Below are positions 32,917 to 42,581 of a DNA stretch of 54,249 nucleotides, one piece after another. The stretch lies in NCBI RefSeq assembly GCF_900549175.1, contig NZ_URNN01000002.1, positions 1 through 54,249 on the forward strand, in the 5' to 3' direction. Positions within the stretch are counted from its first letter, which is position 1, and each line of letters opens with the position of its first letter. The notes under the pieces were generated by a model. It was not told the DNA's origin and did not search any database. It saw nothing but the letters and a program-made list of their open reading frames with translations. The stretch is from an uncultured Prevotella sp. (lineage in GTDB: Bacteria; Bacteroidota; Bacteroidia; Bacteroidales; Bacteroidaceae). The position numbers were made by a program, and so were the translations under genes.

Positions 32917-34164
32917 TTAGGCTTGAGCTAATGGTTCACAGAAAGTTTTGTTAACTACTCTATCACGCATAAGCTTCATGTCTGTAAAATTCCGACAAAT
33001 ATTTTGTACTATTTCCAAATAGTTATCAGAGTCGTCATCTTTTTGATAATAATACGGTTTTATCGAAATACAATTTCTGTGCTCGAACAACGTGTTTAAA
33101 AGAGTCCTATCAGACGTTCCACAAGAATGTCCCATAATGTAAACTTGGTAAGGTGCAGATTCTATAAATCGTAGCAAAACTCTATAATTGTCTGATTCCA
33201 AATACCTAATCGACTTAATGTTTTTCAGACACTCATTATCAGTTTGTTTTAATAAAATTTTGTAATCTTCATCAAGCTCATCGCCATAACCAAATATCAT
33301 ACTATTAAGGTCATTCAATTTTCCATGAATATGATTGGTAGTGGTGACTTTAAGAGTTGCATACTTATCAGCAATATCAGTATAATTAAAATTAAGTAGC
33401 ATAATGTTTTCAGGGAAAACTAAATCATAATTCGAGTATGCACCTGATACCTCGGGCATTTCTGTCAATTGCGCTTTAAGTCGCTTGAGATCTTCTGTTT
33501 TATAGTATCTGTCATGATTTTCAATGCCGTACCTACATAGTAATTCTTGATACTTATCATCTACATGTTGAAACAAATAATTCACATAGTCGTAGTAAAC
33601 TTGTTGCCGTGAAATACTAATATCATCTTTGCATATTTGGTTGTAAATCTGATGTTGTATCTTGTTATTACAATTCACGCTATTCGATGTGACAGATAAA
33701 AGATATTCTGCCAAAAGTTCTTGCAGATATAATAACTGTTGATTAAGCTCTGCAATTGTATACTCGCAAGAATCAGGGCTTAAATACGCATTTCGTAGCA
33801 ACTCATAGTATTCCTTTTCGATGTCAACCCATCCTTTCGTCTGAATGGAAGTACATATATTCTTAAAGAAAGGATACATCGATAATTCAAAAGAATCAGT
33901 GTCATTGGCAATACAATCAATAACCTCTTTACCAGACGGTTTGTCTAAATACCTAGGAAGATTAAATGCAAAAACATTCCAGCAGCGATTGTAATTTTTT
34001 GAAGTCATTCTGATTGAACAAAGACAATCCTCCGATATAGGCGTAAGATTCCCGACAAAAGAATTAACCCGCTTCTCCCAATACCAATTTATGAAATCTT
34101 CATATCTGGTTGGAAGACCGTGTGCTAAGTCAAAGCCGTTACCTATTAGTATTATTCGATTCAT
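32917..34164 (-). CDS. AbiH-family abortive infection protein
   Basis: 415 residues. The N-terminus MNRIILIGNGFDLAHGLPTR followed by YEDFINWYW is the hallmark of the AbiH family, named for a lactococcal phage abortive-infection gene. A second conserved block near the C-terminus (YQVYIMGHSCGTSDRTLLN) gives the H/S-rich motif. The mechanism of AbiH is not known. The gene is nine bases from the metallopeptidase gene, within the restriction operon. Confidence 0.9.
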   Translation of the reverse strand: MNRIILIGNGFDLAHGLPTRYEDFINWYWEKRVNSFVGNLTPISEDCLCSIRMTSKNYNRCWNVFAFNLPRYLDKPSGKEVIDCIANDTDSFELSMYPFFKNICTSIQTKGWVDIEKEYYELLRNAYLSPDSCEYTIAELNQQLLYLQELLAEYLLSVTSNSVNCNNKIQHQIYNQICKDDISISRQQVYYDYVNYLFQHVDDKYQELLCRYGIENHDRYYKTEDLKRLKAQLTEMPEVSGAYSNYDLVFPENIMLLNFNYTDIADKYATLKVTTTNHIHGKLNDLNSMIFGYGDELDEDYKILLKQTDNECLKNIKSIRYLESDNYRVLLRFIESAPYQVYIMGHSCGTSDRTLLNTLFEHRNCISIKPYYYQKDDDSDNYLEIVQNICRNFTDMKLMRDRVVNKTFCEPLAQA

Positions 34165-34173
34165 ATATGCACA

Positions 34174-34887
34174 TTATTCTTTATATGGCAAGGAGATAAA
34201 GCCATTTAGTTGCTTGCGCAGAGGGCGCCAGTTGGGTAATCTCTTTGTCATTAATGACTCAAATAGTTTGTTGTGGTTGTCTACCACAAAGTGGCATAAT
34301 TCGTGAACGACAACAAACTCGATACATTCAAGTGGCACACGAGCAAGTTCAAGATTAAAAATGAGTGTACGCTTGGATGGCACGCAGCTTCCCCATTCTG
34401 TCTTCATCTGCTTTACTTGCCACTCAAAATCGGATTCCTCAAGCCTCGTTGCCCAGCGTTCTACAATTGGTTGCAACTCTTTTTTGAGTTGAAAGCGATA
34501 CCATGCCCGAAGAAGAGAAGCACGTTGTTCAACTGATATGCCAGGCTTTACGAACATATAGATTTTATTGCCTCGAAGTTCTATAGAATTAACGTAATGA
34601 GGCAATTCCTCTACAATTAGTTGATAACGTTTCCCGAATAGATAGTGGCTTTCGCCAGAAACATACTGTCGCTCAGTCTGTCGAGGTTGCGCAAGAACTT
34701 CTTCACGCTGTCGTCTAATCCATTCTAATTTTTGGATAATGAAAGAGCTAGCATCTTCATCACTCAAATAATCGGGCATGGAAAGGTGTACCCTCGCATC
34801 GGGAGGATAAACAGCCAAGTGCATATTTTTGATTTTCTTGCGCTCAACTTCAACTTCCAGGTCAGAGATTTTGAGTGTATCCATCAA
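34174..34887 (-). CDS. YgjP-like M48/DUF45 metallopeptidase
   Basis: 237 residues. Zinc motif H195-E-L-C-H199 in FVVVHELCHFVVDNHNKLFESL, with the downstream Glu expected for this family, and WGSC (165-168) as in YgjP/SprT-like proteins. This family is a frequent neighbour of hsdR in type I restriction loci and may control turnover of the restriction complex (inference from genomic association). Its start overlaps the hsdR stop by four bases (ATGA). Confidence 0.9.
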   Translation of the reverse strand: MMDTLKISDLEVEVERKKIKNMHLAVYPPDARVHLSMPDYLSDEDASSFIIQKLEWIRRQREEVLAQPRQTERQYVSGESHYLFGKRYQLIVEELPHYVNSIELRGNKIYMFVKPGISVEQRASLLRAWYRFQLKKELQPIVERWATRLEESDFEWQVKQMKTEWGSCVPSKRTLIFNLELARVPLECIEFVVVHELCHFVVDNHNKLFESLMTKRLPNWRPLRKQLNGFISLPYKE

Positions 34888-37800
34888 AATTCGCGATGAT
34901 ATTTTATTAAATCCATAACGCGATCAACATCAAAAGGATGCTGACGTGATAACACATCGAGATGATCACGCAGTTTCTTTTGCTTAACCTTATTGTTTCG
35001 CCAACCGACTTTGGCATTAGTTTTTATGGAATTGAATACCTCAAGCGCAAAGTCGGCATCTTGTCCAAGATTATCGTAGAGTGCACGTTTCGCTTCCGTA
35101 TCAAGCCGTGGGTCGGTTGTGCGATTGTTTAACTCTCTCGCAAGTTGTGCAATTGCGATAATGTATGCCTTATATTCAATGACACCCTGACGATATTCGG
35201 CAAGCAAACGATTGATGCGCTCCGAGAATTTTTGGTATTCTTCAGGGTTGCTATCGCGTTTACGATTGATTACACGGCGCACGTTGGCTGTCATTGTAGA
35301 TGCAACACCTTCTTTGCCTCCGAGCACTTCTTCTGCTTCTTTCTCCGCTTCGTCAGAGTTGTCATCAAGGATAAGGTCAAGGAAAGAAATGTCTTCGAGA
35401 GTGGCGAGAATCTTGGAATGTTTTGCCTCCACATAGTCATCAAGCATTTGGCGCATGGCCTGGTCGTACATCTTCATATCGACAAGGTCACCGGCACGAC
35501 GCATTATGGCCGTACAGATTTGGTCAAATGTTTTGACACGCTGAAATATATTTTCAGCTTCCTCTTTTGTGTAGCTGCAGCGTTCCATATCCAACGCTAT
35601 AGCCGAGTAACGTGTTATAAGAATCTTGACAGCGTTGTAGAACTGCTCGCGACGTGGTGCACTTGCGATGGTTGCAGCTTCTTCCTCGTCGGGCTGAGTA
35701 GTGCGAGGGTCAAAAACGAAATAATCGAAAAATTCATTTGTCGTTTTTGGTGCGTTGACCGGTTCACATAGTTGCTCAACTCTTTCAAGGGCAGTGTCAA
35801 GATCGCGTTTAGCGTTTTCAAATCTATCAGACAGTAAACCTTCGACATCTTCTTTATCGAATTCTGAAAAGGCACCGCTTGTAAAGTCAGTGATAGACTG
35901 TTCTATGTTTCTAAACAGTTGCTTGTAGTCCACGATGTAGCCAAACTCTTTCTCTTCGTGTTCGTCGTTCTGACGGTTCACACGGCATATAGCCTGAAAT
36001 AGGTCGGGACCTTCTTTGAAGTATTTGTCAATGTAGAGATAGGTTGCAGAAGGAGCGTCAAAACCTGTGAGCAATTTGCTGACAACAATCAGCAGTTTCA
36101 TATCTCCGGGATGGTTGATGAATTGGTCTTTAGCCCATTCCTCAAAGTCCTCAGGAGTTTTAGAGCCAAACATCTCTTTTGCCTTCTTTGTCTTGTATTC
36201 AGCTTCACTTTCTGTCTCGCCCGATGAAGCTTCATCGGGACCGGCATCCTTGCCGTCGAAACTTGACACTACTGCGCAATGATTTTTGAGAGGCGTAGTT
36301 TGAAACACATCCCAAAAACGGAACGCCTGATAAATACTATCACAAACGAGCATTGCGTTACCCCAACCGTGGCTAAGGGCTGGTTTCAAGGTCATATCCT
36401 TAACGATGTCGGCAACGATGCGTTGTATGCGGTCTTTGCTTGAAAATAGGTTTTTCATTACAGCCCAACGCCGTTTCAATTCCTCTTTTGCTTTAGGGCT
36501 AAGCGGTCTGGAAAGATTCTCGAATAATGCGTCCACAGCTTCCTCATCACCGAGATTCTGCTCTACTTCGCGTGACTCGTATCGTAAGTCAAGAACGACC
36601 TTATCATCAACAGCTTCTTTAAAAGTATAGGTATGTATATAGTTGCCGAAATTCTCACGTGAAGTGAGTCTGCTCTTTTGTTTACGAAGCAGTGGGGTGC
36701 CTGTAAAACCGATCAGCATTACATTGTCGCCCATAATCTTCTTCATTGCTCGATTGAGCACTCCGCCCTGTGTGCGGTGGCACTCGTCGACAAACACGAA
36801 AAAGTTGCCATAGGGCTTAAAATCCTTGGGTAATTTGGCCGCCAAATCTTCCATGTACTTTTCGGGAGAGCGTTTGCCACGCAATTTCTTTTCTTCAGGA
36901 GAAAATGCGGTGTCTTCACCTCCGGCAATACCGAATTTATGAATCAGGGTACAAATTATGGTTGGGTTTGGATTCTCCCTAAGTTCATACTGCGTCTGTT
37001 TTCCCGACAAGATACGGAGAAGCTGTTGTCCACTTTTTGCTCTGACCGGTGCCATTCGAGCATCCTTGAATCCGTTTTCTATTTGTTTGTCGAGTTCATC
37101 ACGGTCGGTGATAATAACTACCTTTGCATCGGCTACATTCTCAATTATCCACTGGGCGAGCCATACCATCATAAGGCTTTTGCCAGCACCTTGTGAGTGC
37201 CAAATGATACCGCTCTGCTTGTTACGGATGCGTGGTTTTGCCGATTCGAAAGCGAAGTATTGATTGGGACGGCATACCTTTTTTACACCGCCATCATAAA
37301 TTACGCAGTCATGTACAAGTGTCAAAAAACGCTCTGGGTCGAACAATTGAAGTGTTGAGCGGTCAAGTTCATTAGGGAACTGCTGACGTGAGAATTTTTC
37401 TTCAATAACATCAGGCTCGGGGTTTCCGCACGGGTAACTGTTGCCGGTAGGCTCTTTCCACCGCAACCAAAATTTTTCAGGAGTGAGTATGGTGCCGTAA
37501 TGCACTCCCTCACTATCGTTACCTGCCAACAGAAACTGGGCAGGAGCGAAGAAATGACTAATCTCCCCGTCTTTTTTATTATTGCGAATCTGCTGCCGGA
37601 TGCCATCCTTGACACTAACGGTTGACTTCTTCAATTCAATTACCGCAAGAGCAAGTCCATTGACATAAATAACTACATCAGGGCGGCGCGTGTGGTATTC
37701 TTCGATGTTACGTCTAACAGTAACCTCTTCGGCGAGTGACCAAATGTTTTTACCAGCATCCTCCCAATCAATAAGTTGATACGTGACAGCGCGTCCATCT

Positions 37801-38105
37801 TCGCGATGAAGATTCACGCCATAGCGAAGCAATTCGTATATTTTAAGGTTGGCATCGTAGAGCGAGTTATTGTCAATAACGCGATTTATTTGGCTCTCGA
37901 TAATGCGCACAATTTTATCAATCTCCGTTTGAGTGATGTCATGATACTTTTCGCGCATATAGCGTGAAAGTATCTCGGGAATTAGCGGACTGTTGTCAGA
38001 GTCCTTTTTGTAACCCAAATATTCATACCCACAATAATCGTGGAGGAGATTAACGATGCGATTTTGTGTAGTGCGCTCGCTGTCAACGCATGGTATAGAG
38101 TTCAT
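34884..38105 (-). CDS. hsdR: Type I restriction enzyme R subunit
   Basis: 1073 residues. The N-terminal PDDEXK nuclease is intact: D143 in RPDVVIY, E157 and K159 in VIELKK. The SF2 translocase follows: Walker A HSQGAGKS (~303-310), DECH box (440-443), and later helicase motifs (LLTGFDAPSATYLYIDK, AICRVNR). A C-terminal helical region follows. It cleaves unmodified DNA after ATP-driven translocation with HsdM and HsdS. Overlaps hsdS by four bases upstream and the peptidase by four downstream. Confidence 0.96.
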   Translation of the reverse strand: MNSIPCVDSERTTQNRIVNLLHDYCGYEYLGYKKDSDNSPLIPEILSRYMREKYHDITQTEIDKIVRIIESQINRVIDNNSLYDANLKIYELLRYGVNLHREDGRAVTYQLIDWEDAGKNIWSLAEEVTVRRNIEEYHTRRPDVVIYVNGLALAVIELKKSTVSVKDGIRQQIRNNKKDGEISHFFAPAQFLLAGNDSEGVHYGTILTPEKFWLRWKEPTGNSYPCGNPEPDVIEEKFSRQQFPNELDRSTLQLFDPERFLTLVHDCVIYDGGVKKVCRPNQYFAFESAKPRIRNKQSGIIWHSQGAGKSLMMVWLAQWIIENVADAKVVIITDRDELDKQIENGFKDARMAPVRAKSGQQLLRILSGKQTQYELRENPNPTIICTLIHKFGIAGGEDTAFSPEEKKLRGKRSPEKYMEDLAAKLPKDFKPYGNFFVFVDECHRTQGGVLNRAMKKIMGDNVMLIGFTGTPLLRKQKSRLTSRENFGNYIHTYTFKEAVDDKVVLDLRYESREVEQNLGDEEAVDALFENLSRPLSPKAKEELKRRWAVMKNLFSSKDRIQRIVADIVKDMTLKPALSHGWGNAMLVCDSIYQAFRFWDVFQTTPLKNHCAVVSSFDGKDAGPDEASSGETESEAEYKTKKAKEMFGSKTPEDFEEWAKDQFINHPGDMKLLIVVSKLLTGFDAPSATYLYIDKYFKEGPDLFQAICRVNRQNDEHEEKEFGYIVDYKQLFRNIEQSITDFTSGAFSEFDKEDVEGLLSDRFENAKRDLDTALERVEQLCEPVNAPKTTNEFFDYFVFDPRTTQPDEEEAATIASAPRREQFYNAVKILITRYSAIALDMERCSYTKEEAENIFQRVKTFDQICTAIMRRAGDLVDMKMYDQAMRQMLDDYVEAKHSKILATLEDISFLDLILDDNSDEAEKEAEEVLGGKEGVASTMTANVRRVINRKRDSNPEEYQKFSERINRLLAEYRQGVIEYKAYIIAIAQLARELNNRTTDPRLDTEAKRALYDNLGQDADFALEVFNSIKTNAKVGWRNNKVKQKKLRDHLDVLSRQHPFDVDRVMDLIKYHREF

Positions 38106-39361
38106 ATCAGACGAATTTTTCCAGTTAATAACTGTTGCATCATCCCTTGACGGATTGCAATATATTTATCTCGCTTAGTTTCTAATTCGGCAAGTTCTGC
38201 ATCCATGTCGGAGAGAATGGTTGCTATAGCTCGCTGCTCGCTTAATTTATTGGGTAGCAATATGGAACTATTTAGAAATTTCTTTTTGGGCAAGTTGTAG
38301 CGAGTAGAGCCTTGAGCTAATTCTATCATTAGTTTTCTCCCGATAGCACTTCGAATTAGAAATGATAAAAAGAGAGGGTCTATTTCATCGTTGAATATTC
38401 TGAATCCAAAGCAAAAACTATTTAGATATAGGTCTGGTATTAATTCCGAAACAAAAGAACACATACCAACTTCCTCTGGAGTTTCTGAGGAGGTATTTAA
38501 AAGTAAATCTCCTTTAATGACAGAGTTTTGCTTTTCGTTTTTTCTTACATCAACACGTTGAAGAATAGATTTGTCTATAACAGTATTGTAAATAACATTT
38601 ACAAATGTAACATAATATGCATCTCCATGACCGAAGTCATTTGCAGATTTTCCAGATAATCCATTGAAGGTACTCCCGAAACTTGAAAATTGGTATTCTT
38701 TCCACGGTTCGGAGTAACCAGTGAGGCGACGACGAGCTGTAAGGAGATTTTGCATGGTTGCGGTCATTATCGCCCGTTTCTTCTCAATCAACGCTTCCAT
38801 CTCAGCTATAAGCGTATCTATATCACTCAGAGCCTCGGCTATCCGCAACTGTTCAGTTAAAGGTGGTCGATAAATAGGAAGCTTTTTAGCGATGTCAGCG
38901 GTAAAACTTTGTTGTTTAGACCCTTGGCTGAAATTAAACGCTAAATAGTCTGACCAAAGACGATAGAACCAAAAAAGATAATTCACATGCATTTTATCTG
39001 AACTTGTTATCGCCAAACACGACTGATTGGTCGTTGCTGGAGTTTCAACAAATGCACATCTACCTCTTGTCCCTGCTGCTTCAAGTCCTGTTATTGCAAT
39101 GAGAAAGGTACCCTTAGGGTATATTGTAAGGTGGGTTTTCTTTTGTCCCTCCAAAGAGATATGTTCAATTGTATCGGTAATGCGATTAAAGTTCAATTCG
39201 CCACTTGTAATCCATGGAATATTACCAACAAAGTATGATGAAATACCACGAAAAGGGGTTGCACCAGCAGAAAAAGTATTTAGAAAATCCGCAAATTTTC
39301 CAAATTCCCAATCTTCCGGAATTGGTCCGAGTTCGGTTTCTTTGAAAATCGTCTCAATCAT
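38102..39361 (-). CDS. hsdS: Type I restriction enzyme specificity subunit
   Basis: 419 residues with two target-recognition domains, ~1-165 and ~225-375, separated by a conserved helical spacer (LRIAEALSDIDTLIAEMEAL). A second helical repeat lies at the C-terminus (QRAIATILSDMDAELAELE). The two helical regions set the spacing of the bipartite DNA target. Target sequence cannot be predicted by eye. Four-base overlaps on both sides. Confidence 0.95.
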   Translation of the reverse strand: MIETIFKETELGPIPEDWEFGKFADFLNTFSAGATPFRGISSYFVGNIPWITSGELNFNRITDTIEHISLEGQKKTHLTIYPKGTFLIAITGLEAAGTRGRCAFVETPATTNQSCLAITSSDKMHVNYLFWFYRLWSDYLAFNFSQGSKQQSFTADIAKKLPIYRPPLTEQLRIAEALSDIDTLIAEMEALIEKKRAIMTATMQNLLTARRRLTGYSEPWKEYQFSSFGSTFNGLSGKSANDFGHGDAYYVTFVNVIYNTVIDKSILQRVDVRKNEKQNSVIKGDLLLNTSSETPEEVGMCSFVSELIPDLYLNSFCFGFRIFNDEIDPLFLSFLIRSAIGRKLMIELAQGSTRYNLPKKKFLNSSILLPNKLSEQRAIATILSDMDAELAELETKRDKYIAIRQGMMQQLLTGKIRLI

Positions 39362-41838
39362 AATTCAAAGCCCATTTTAGCGAGGTGAGAATTTACGCGC
39401 TCTTCGAGCGAGCGCACAGAGAAATCGATGTCGGCGAGGCGACGAGCATAGCGGTCTGCAAGCGCCGTCACCTGGCCCTCGATGGCGAAAGTAACGCGCA
39501 AGGATTCGTTGATGGCTTCGCCAACAATAAAGGTATGCCATTTTTCGTTGACAACCATATCCTTTATTTCTTCGTCGGTCAGTGTCGGGTATTTCTTGAC
39601 AACAAGTGCTGTGAGTTTAGCAACTGCGTCTTTTGCTGTTTTCTTAGCTACTTTTAATTTGTCGGCAAAACTAAGATAATCACGGATAATAGTCACATCT
39701 TCGTCATCAGGAGCAGTCTTTTCAAGATTCTTAAGCGTCTTTTTAAGACCGGCAACTGTATCGTCGAGTGTTTCAGAGTTTTCTTCCTCCATTTGTTCTA
39801 TCTCACTATTGAATTGAGCTACGCACTCCTCTGCTTTAAGGACTGCATCATGCTCATTTTTGAAATAGCGAGTTACCACGATATCTACGGGAAGTAAATC
39901 GCAATTATAATCACGGAATGTTGGATTCTTTTTAGCTACAAATTTGACTTCCTTCGACTTTTTATCGGTTGTGAGAGTTTCGCAACTGAGTTCAACTTTC
40001 CAACCATCTCGCGAAATAAGATAGCAGTCGTCTTGCATGGTCGAATGCCAATAATTCATCAATATGTCATAGACATCGTAGGCATCAACCATTCCGTCAA
40101 CTTCGCCGAGAGTTTCGAGCAGTGCCTCGCTCCAATCGGTCATAAGCTGTTTAGGATTACATCCGGGAGCGAGTGAGAAAAGTTGCGGCTTGATAAGATT
40201 AAACCACTCTTCGATAGAATCAGAGAAGAAGCCGCTCAAAGTGCGAAACTCTTTATTGAATGAGATAGCGTTGCCTACCTCTTTGCGGTCTACTGCGAGG
40301 CGGTAATAGCCAGGAACAAACGGTGCAAAGAGTTCGTTTTTAAGAGTTGGACATAGTCTCCATACGTATTCGAACCCGTTATCAACATCATTGGCTGGTA
40401 GTCCGCCATTTAGCTTCAGATGGGCATATAGGTCGTGCTGTATCTCGGTGTCTCGTGGTGATATATAGCGCGAGACATTGAGATTGCAGTCGTTGCGTTC
40501 GTTGGTGATTTCTGAATATGGCACGAAGCGGGCAAAATGTGGAAATAGTTCATTGTCATCAAGTTTGCCATTTGCTTCAAGAGTTTCAAGTGTCTGCCAT
40601 GTATCAAAGATTCGGCGAATATCTTGTTCTCGCAGACGATTCTTAGCACCATCCTTGATAAAGCCTTCACGAGCATCTATCATGAAGATGCCTTTTGAGG
40701 TGAGAGCTTTGGCTTTGTCAATAATGATGATACAGGCAGGAATACCTGTGCCGAAAAAAAGGTTGGATGGTAAAGAGATAATGCCACGGATATAGCGACG
40801 CCCAATAAGTTTACGACGCACATTTTCCTCCTCGTTGCCACGGAATAAGACACCATTAGGCAAGATACATGCCGCACGACCTTGTGATTTGAGCGATTTT
40901 ATGATGTGGAGCAGAAACGCGTAATCCTCATACCCTGCAGGTGGAATTGGAGGTAAACTATCATCAGTTCCCCAACGTCCGTATGTATCGTTTATTTTGA
41001 CTTCGCCTTTAATCCAACCTTTCTGTGAGAACGGAGGATTGGCTACAGCGTAGTCAAATTTCATAAGTTCATTAGGGGCATCCTTGAAGAACGGCTTCTC
41101 AATAGTGTCTCCAACTTCAATTTCGGCATCATCAACGCCATGCAGATACATATTCATCACAGCCATGCCGCGAGTTGCACCATCAAGTTCCTGACCAAAA
41201 ATTGAAACGCCATTTTGAGCTTCGGCTTTGGCACGGAGCAACAATGAGCCTGAACCGCAAGTGGGGTCGTAAATAGAAATCTGGTCCCGACTATCTTGAT
41301 GTATGCCGAGTATCATGGCCATTAGGCGTGATACTTCCGCAGGGGTATAGAACTGACCTTTTTTCTTGCCGCTCTCAGCGGCAAAGTTTTTCATAAGATA
41401 CTCGTAAGCATCTCCAATGATGTCATCGTCACCGGCACGGTTGCTGCTGAAGTCAAGGAAGTCCTTTTGAAAAACGGCAATAAGATTGCTGAGGGTATCA
41501 ACTTTTGCCTTTCCACTGCCAAGTTTGGTTGAGTCGTCAAAATCAGCTTCGTTAATAATATTGTCGAGGTTTGGGTTAGCCTTGGCTATTAAATGAAGCC
41601 GTTTTTGAATTTCTTCACCTATGTTAGCCTTTTGTTTGAGCGCAACAATATCATTGAATGAGCAACCTTCAGGGAGCTCAAAATAGAGGTCAGATCCAGC
41701 TTTAACCTTATCCGATATATATTTTAGAAAAAGTATTGTCAGTACATAATTTTTGTACTGACTTGCATCCATACTTCCACGAAGTATATTGCAGCTTTCC
41801 CAAAGGATACTATATAATTGAGTCTTCTTAATTGCCAT
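39358..41838 (-). CDS. hsdM: Type I DNA N6-adenine methyltransferase subunit
   Basis: 826 residues. HsdM N-terminal helical domain (ILWESCNILRGSMDASQYKN), SAM motif DPTCGSGSLLL (191-201) and catalytic NPPF (267-270). It is clearly longer than the usual ~500 residues: residues ~560-826 form a charged helical extension, with a block near the end (SVRSLEERVNSHLAKMGFEL). The extension may stabilise HsdS binding. First structural gene of the operon after the XRE regulator. Confidence 0.95.
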   Translation of the reverse strand: MAIKKTQLYSILWESCNILRGSMDASQYKNYVLTILFLKYISDKVKAGSDLYFELPEGCSFNDIVALKQKANIGEEIQKRLHLIAKANPNLDNIINEADFDDSTKLGSGKAKVDTLSNLIAVFQKDFLDFSSNRAGDDDIIGDAYEYLMKNFAAESGKKKGQFYTPAEVSRLMAMILGIHQDSRDQISIYDPTCGSGSLLLRAKAEAQNGVSIFGQELDGATRGMAVMNMYLHGVDDAEIEVGDTIEKPFFKDAPNELMKFDYAVANPPFSQKGWIKGEVKINDTYGRWGTDDSLPPIPPAGYEDYAFLLHIIKSLKSQGRAACILPNGVLFRGNEEENVRRKLIGRRYIRGIISLPSNLFFGTGIPACIIIIDKAKALTSKGIFMIDAREGFIKDGAKNRLREQDIRRIFDTWQTLETLEANGKLDDNELFPHFARFVPYSEITNERNDCNLNVSRYISPRDTEIQHDLYAHLKLNGGLPANDVDNGFEYVWRLCPTLKNELFAPFVPGYYRLAVDRKEVGNAISFNKEFRTLSGFFSDSIEEWFNLIKPQLFSLAPGCNPKQLMTDWSEALLETLGEVDGMVDAYDVYDILMNYWHSTMQDDCYLISRDGWKVELSCETLTTDKKSKEVKFVAKKNPTFRDYNCDLLPVDIVVTRYFKNEHDAVLKAEECVAQFNSEIEQMEEENSETLDDTVAGLKKTLKNLEKTAPDDEDVTIIRDYLSFADKLKVAKKTAKDAVAKLTALVVKKYPTLTDEEIKDMVVNEKWHTFIVGEAINESLRVTFAIEGQVTALADRYARRLADIDFSVRSLEERVNSHLAKMGFEL

Positions 41839-41840
41839 AT

Positions 41841-42053
41841 TTACTTAGTGCTATTTCCGTGAAGGAGTGTACGGGGATCGACATTCAAAAGTTCAGCAAT
41901 TTTTACAAGCATATCAAGCGATGGTTGCATTTTGTTGGAACACCATCGGGAAACAGTCGCTTCGTTCTTTCCTACTTGCTCTGCCAACCATTTACCGGTT
42001 TTACCATTTTCAACCAATACAACTTTTAGCCTGTTTATCTTTTGCGATTCCAT
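41841..42053 (-). CDS. XRE-family HTH regulator at the head of the restriction operon
   Basis: 70 residues: an HTH_3 domain (LKVVLVENGKTGKWLAEQVG, NEATVSRWCSNKMQPSLDML). It lies two bases from hsdM, downstream of the promoter at 42098. It probably sets the timing or level of restriction-modification expression, as controller proteins do (inference). Confidence 0.9.
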   Translation of the reverse strand: MESQKINRLKVVLVENGKTGKWLAEQVGKNEATVSRWCSNKMQPSLDMLVKIAELLNVDPRTLLHGNSTK

Positions 42054-42076
42054 ATCGTTTGATTTGCTGATAGATT

Positions 42077-42158
42077 ACAATACTTTGATGTCTGATGCAA
42101 AGTTACAAATAAAAGTTGGAACTCAATCCTTTTCACTCGACTATTTGACGTTATAGCC
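42077..42158 (-). promoter_or_regulatory. Promoter region of the restriction operon, duplicated at 45.4 kb
   Basis: On the minus strand TTG (42124-42126), 18 bases, then TAACTTTG (42098-42105), 45 bases before the XRE start. The whole ~82-base region is about 90% identical to 45410-45492 upstream of the DUF3791 operon. Confidence 0.8.
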
Positions 42159-42577
42159 TGTAAAATAGGTTAGATATGAACCGAAAGAGTAAGAACGAGA
42201 CGTTTATTCCTAATTCATAAAACTTTTAAATGAACTACATGGATGTTTTACTCTAAGCGTACTACATATACGCTTGAAATAAAATAAAACCATGTTGACT
42301 TCAATGCGTAGTTACTGTGACACCTATTTTATTACTTAGCCTTCAAAAAGAAATAATAAAGCCTGCTCATGGCTTCTCTTACCGACAACTGTTTGTATCA
42401 TTCTCCTTTATTCCTTTTTTGAAGGCCAAATCCTCTCAAAGAAGCGAGAATTGTGTATAAATAAAAGTTAAATATGTTAAATCTCCAGCTTTAGAACCCA
42501 AATAGAATCCACATCGTCACTTTTCTACCGTATAACGTGCAAATTATTGAACATCAATCACTAACAAATACAACGGC
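42159..42577. other. Right end of the element, no gene seen
   Basis: AT-rich, no convincing frame on either strand. It lies between the defence operon promoter and the right junction, and should contain the right-end recombinase sites; I did not find the decamers of the left end here. Confidence 0.5.
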
Positions 42578-42581
42578 TGTA
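42573..42581. other. Right attachment junction of the element
   Basis: ACGGCTGTA, matching ACGATTGTA at the left border except for the central two bases. Confidence 0.6.

Larger units (their letters stand above)
22339..42577. mobile_element. Integrated ~20.2-kb element carrying a defence island
   Basis: Boundaries come from the interruption of the BspA-like gene. The left end encodes an HTH regulator, tyrosine recombinase, excisionase-like protein and RepA-like ATPase, the usual front of Bacteroidetes integrative or mobilizable elements. The right two thirds is a minus-strand defence operon. I see no relaxase, MobC, primase or conjugation genes, so it is either a degraded mobilizable element or an island moved in trans. 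A decayed duplicate of the ATPase 3' end and ~560 empty bases at 28.0-28.6 kb mark where the mobilization part would be expected. Confidence 0.82.
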
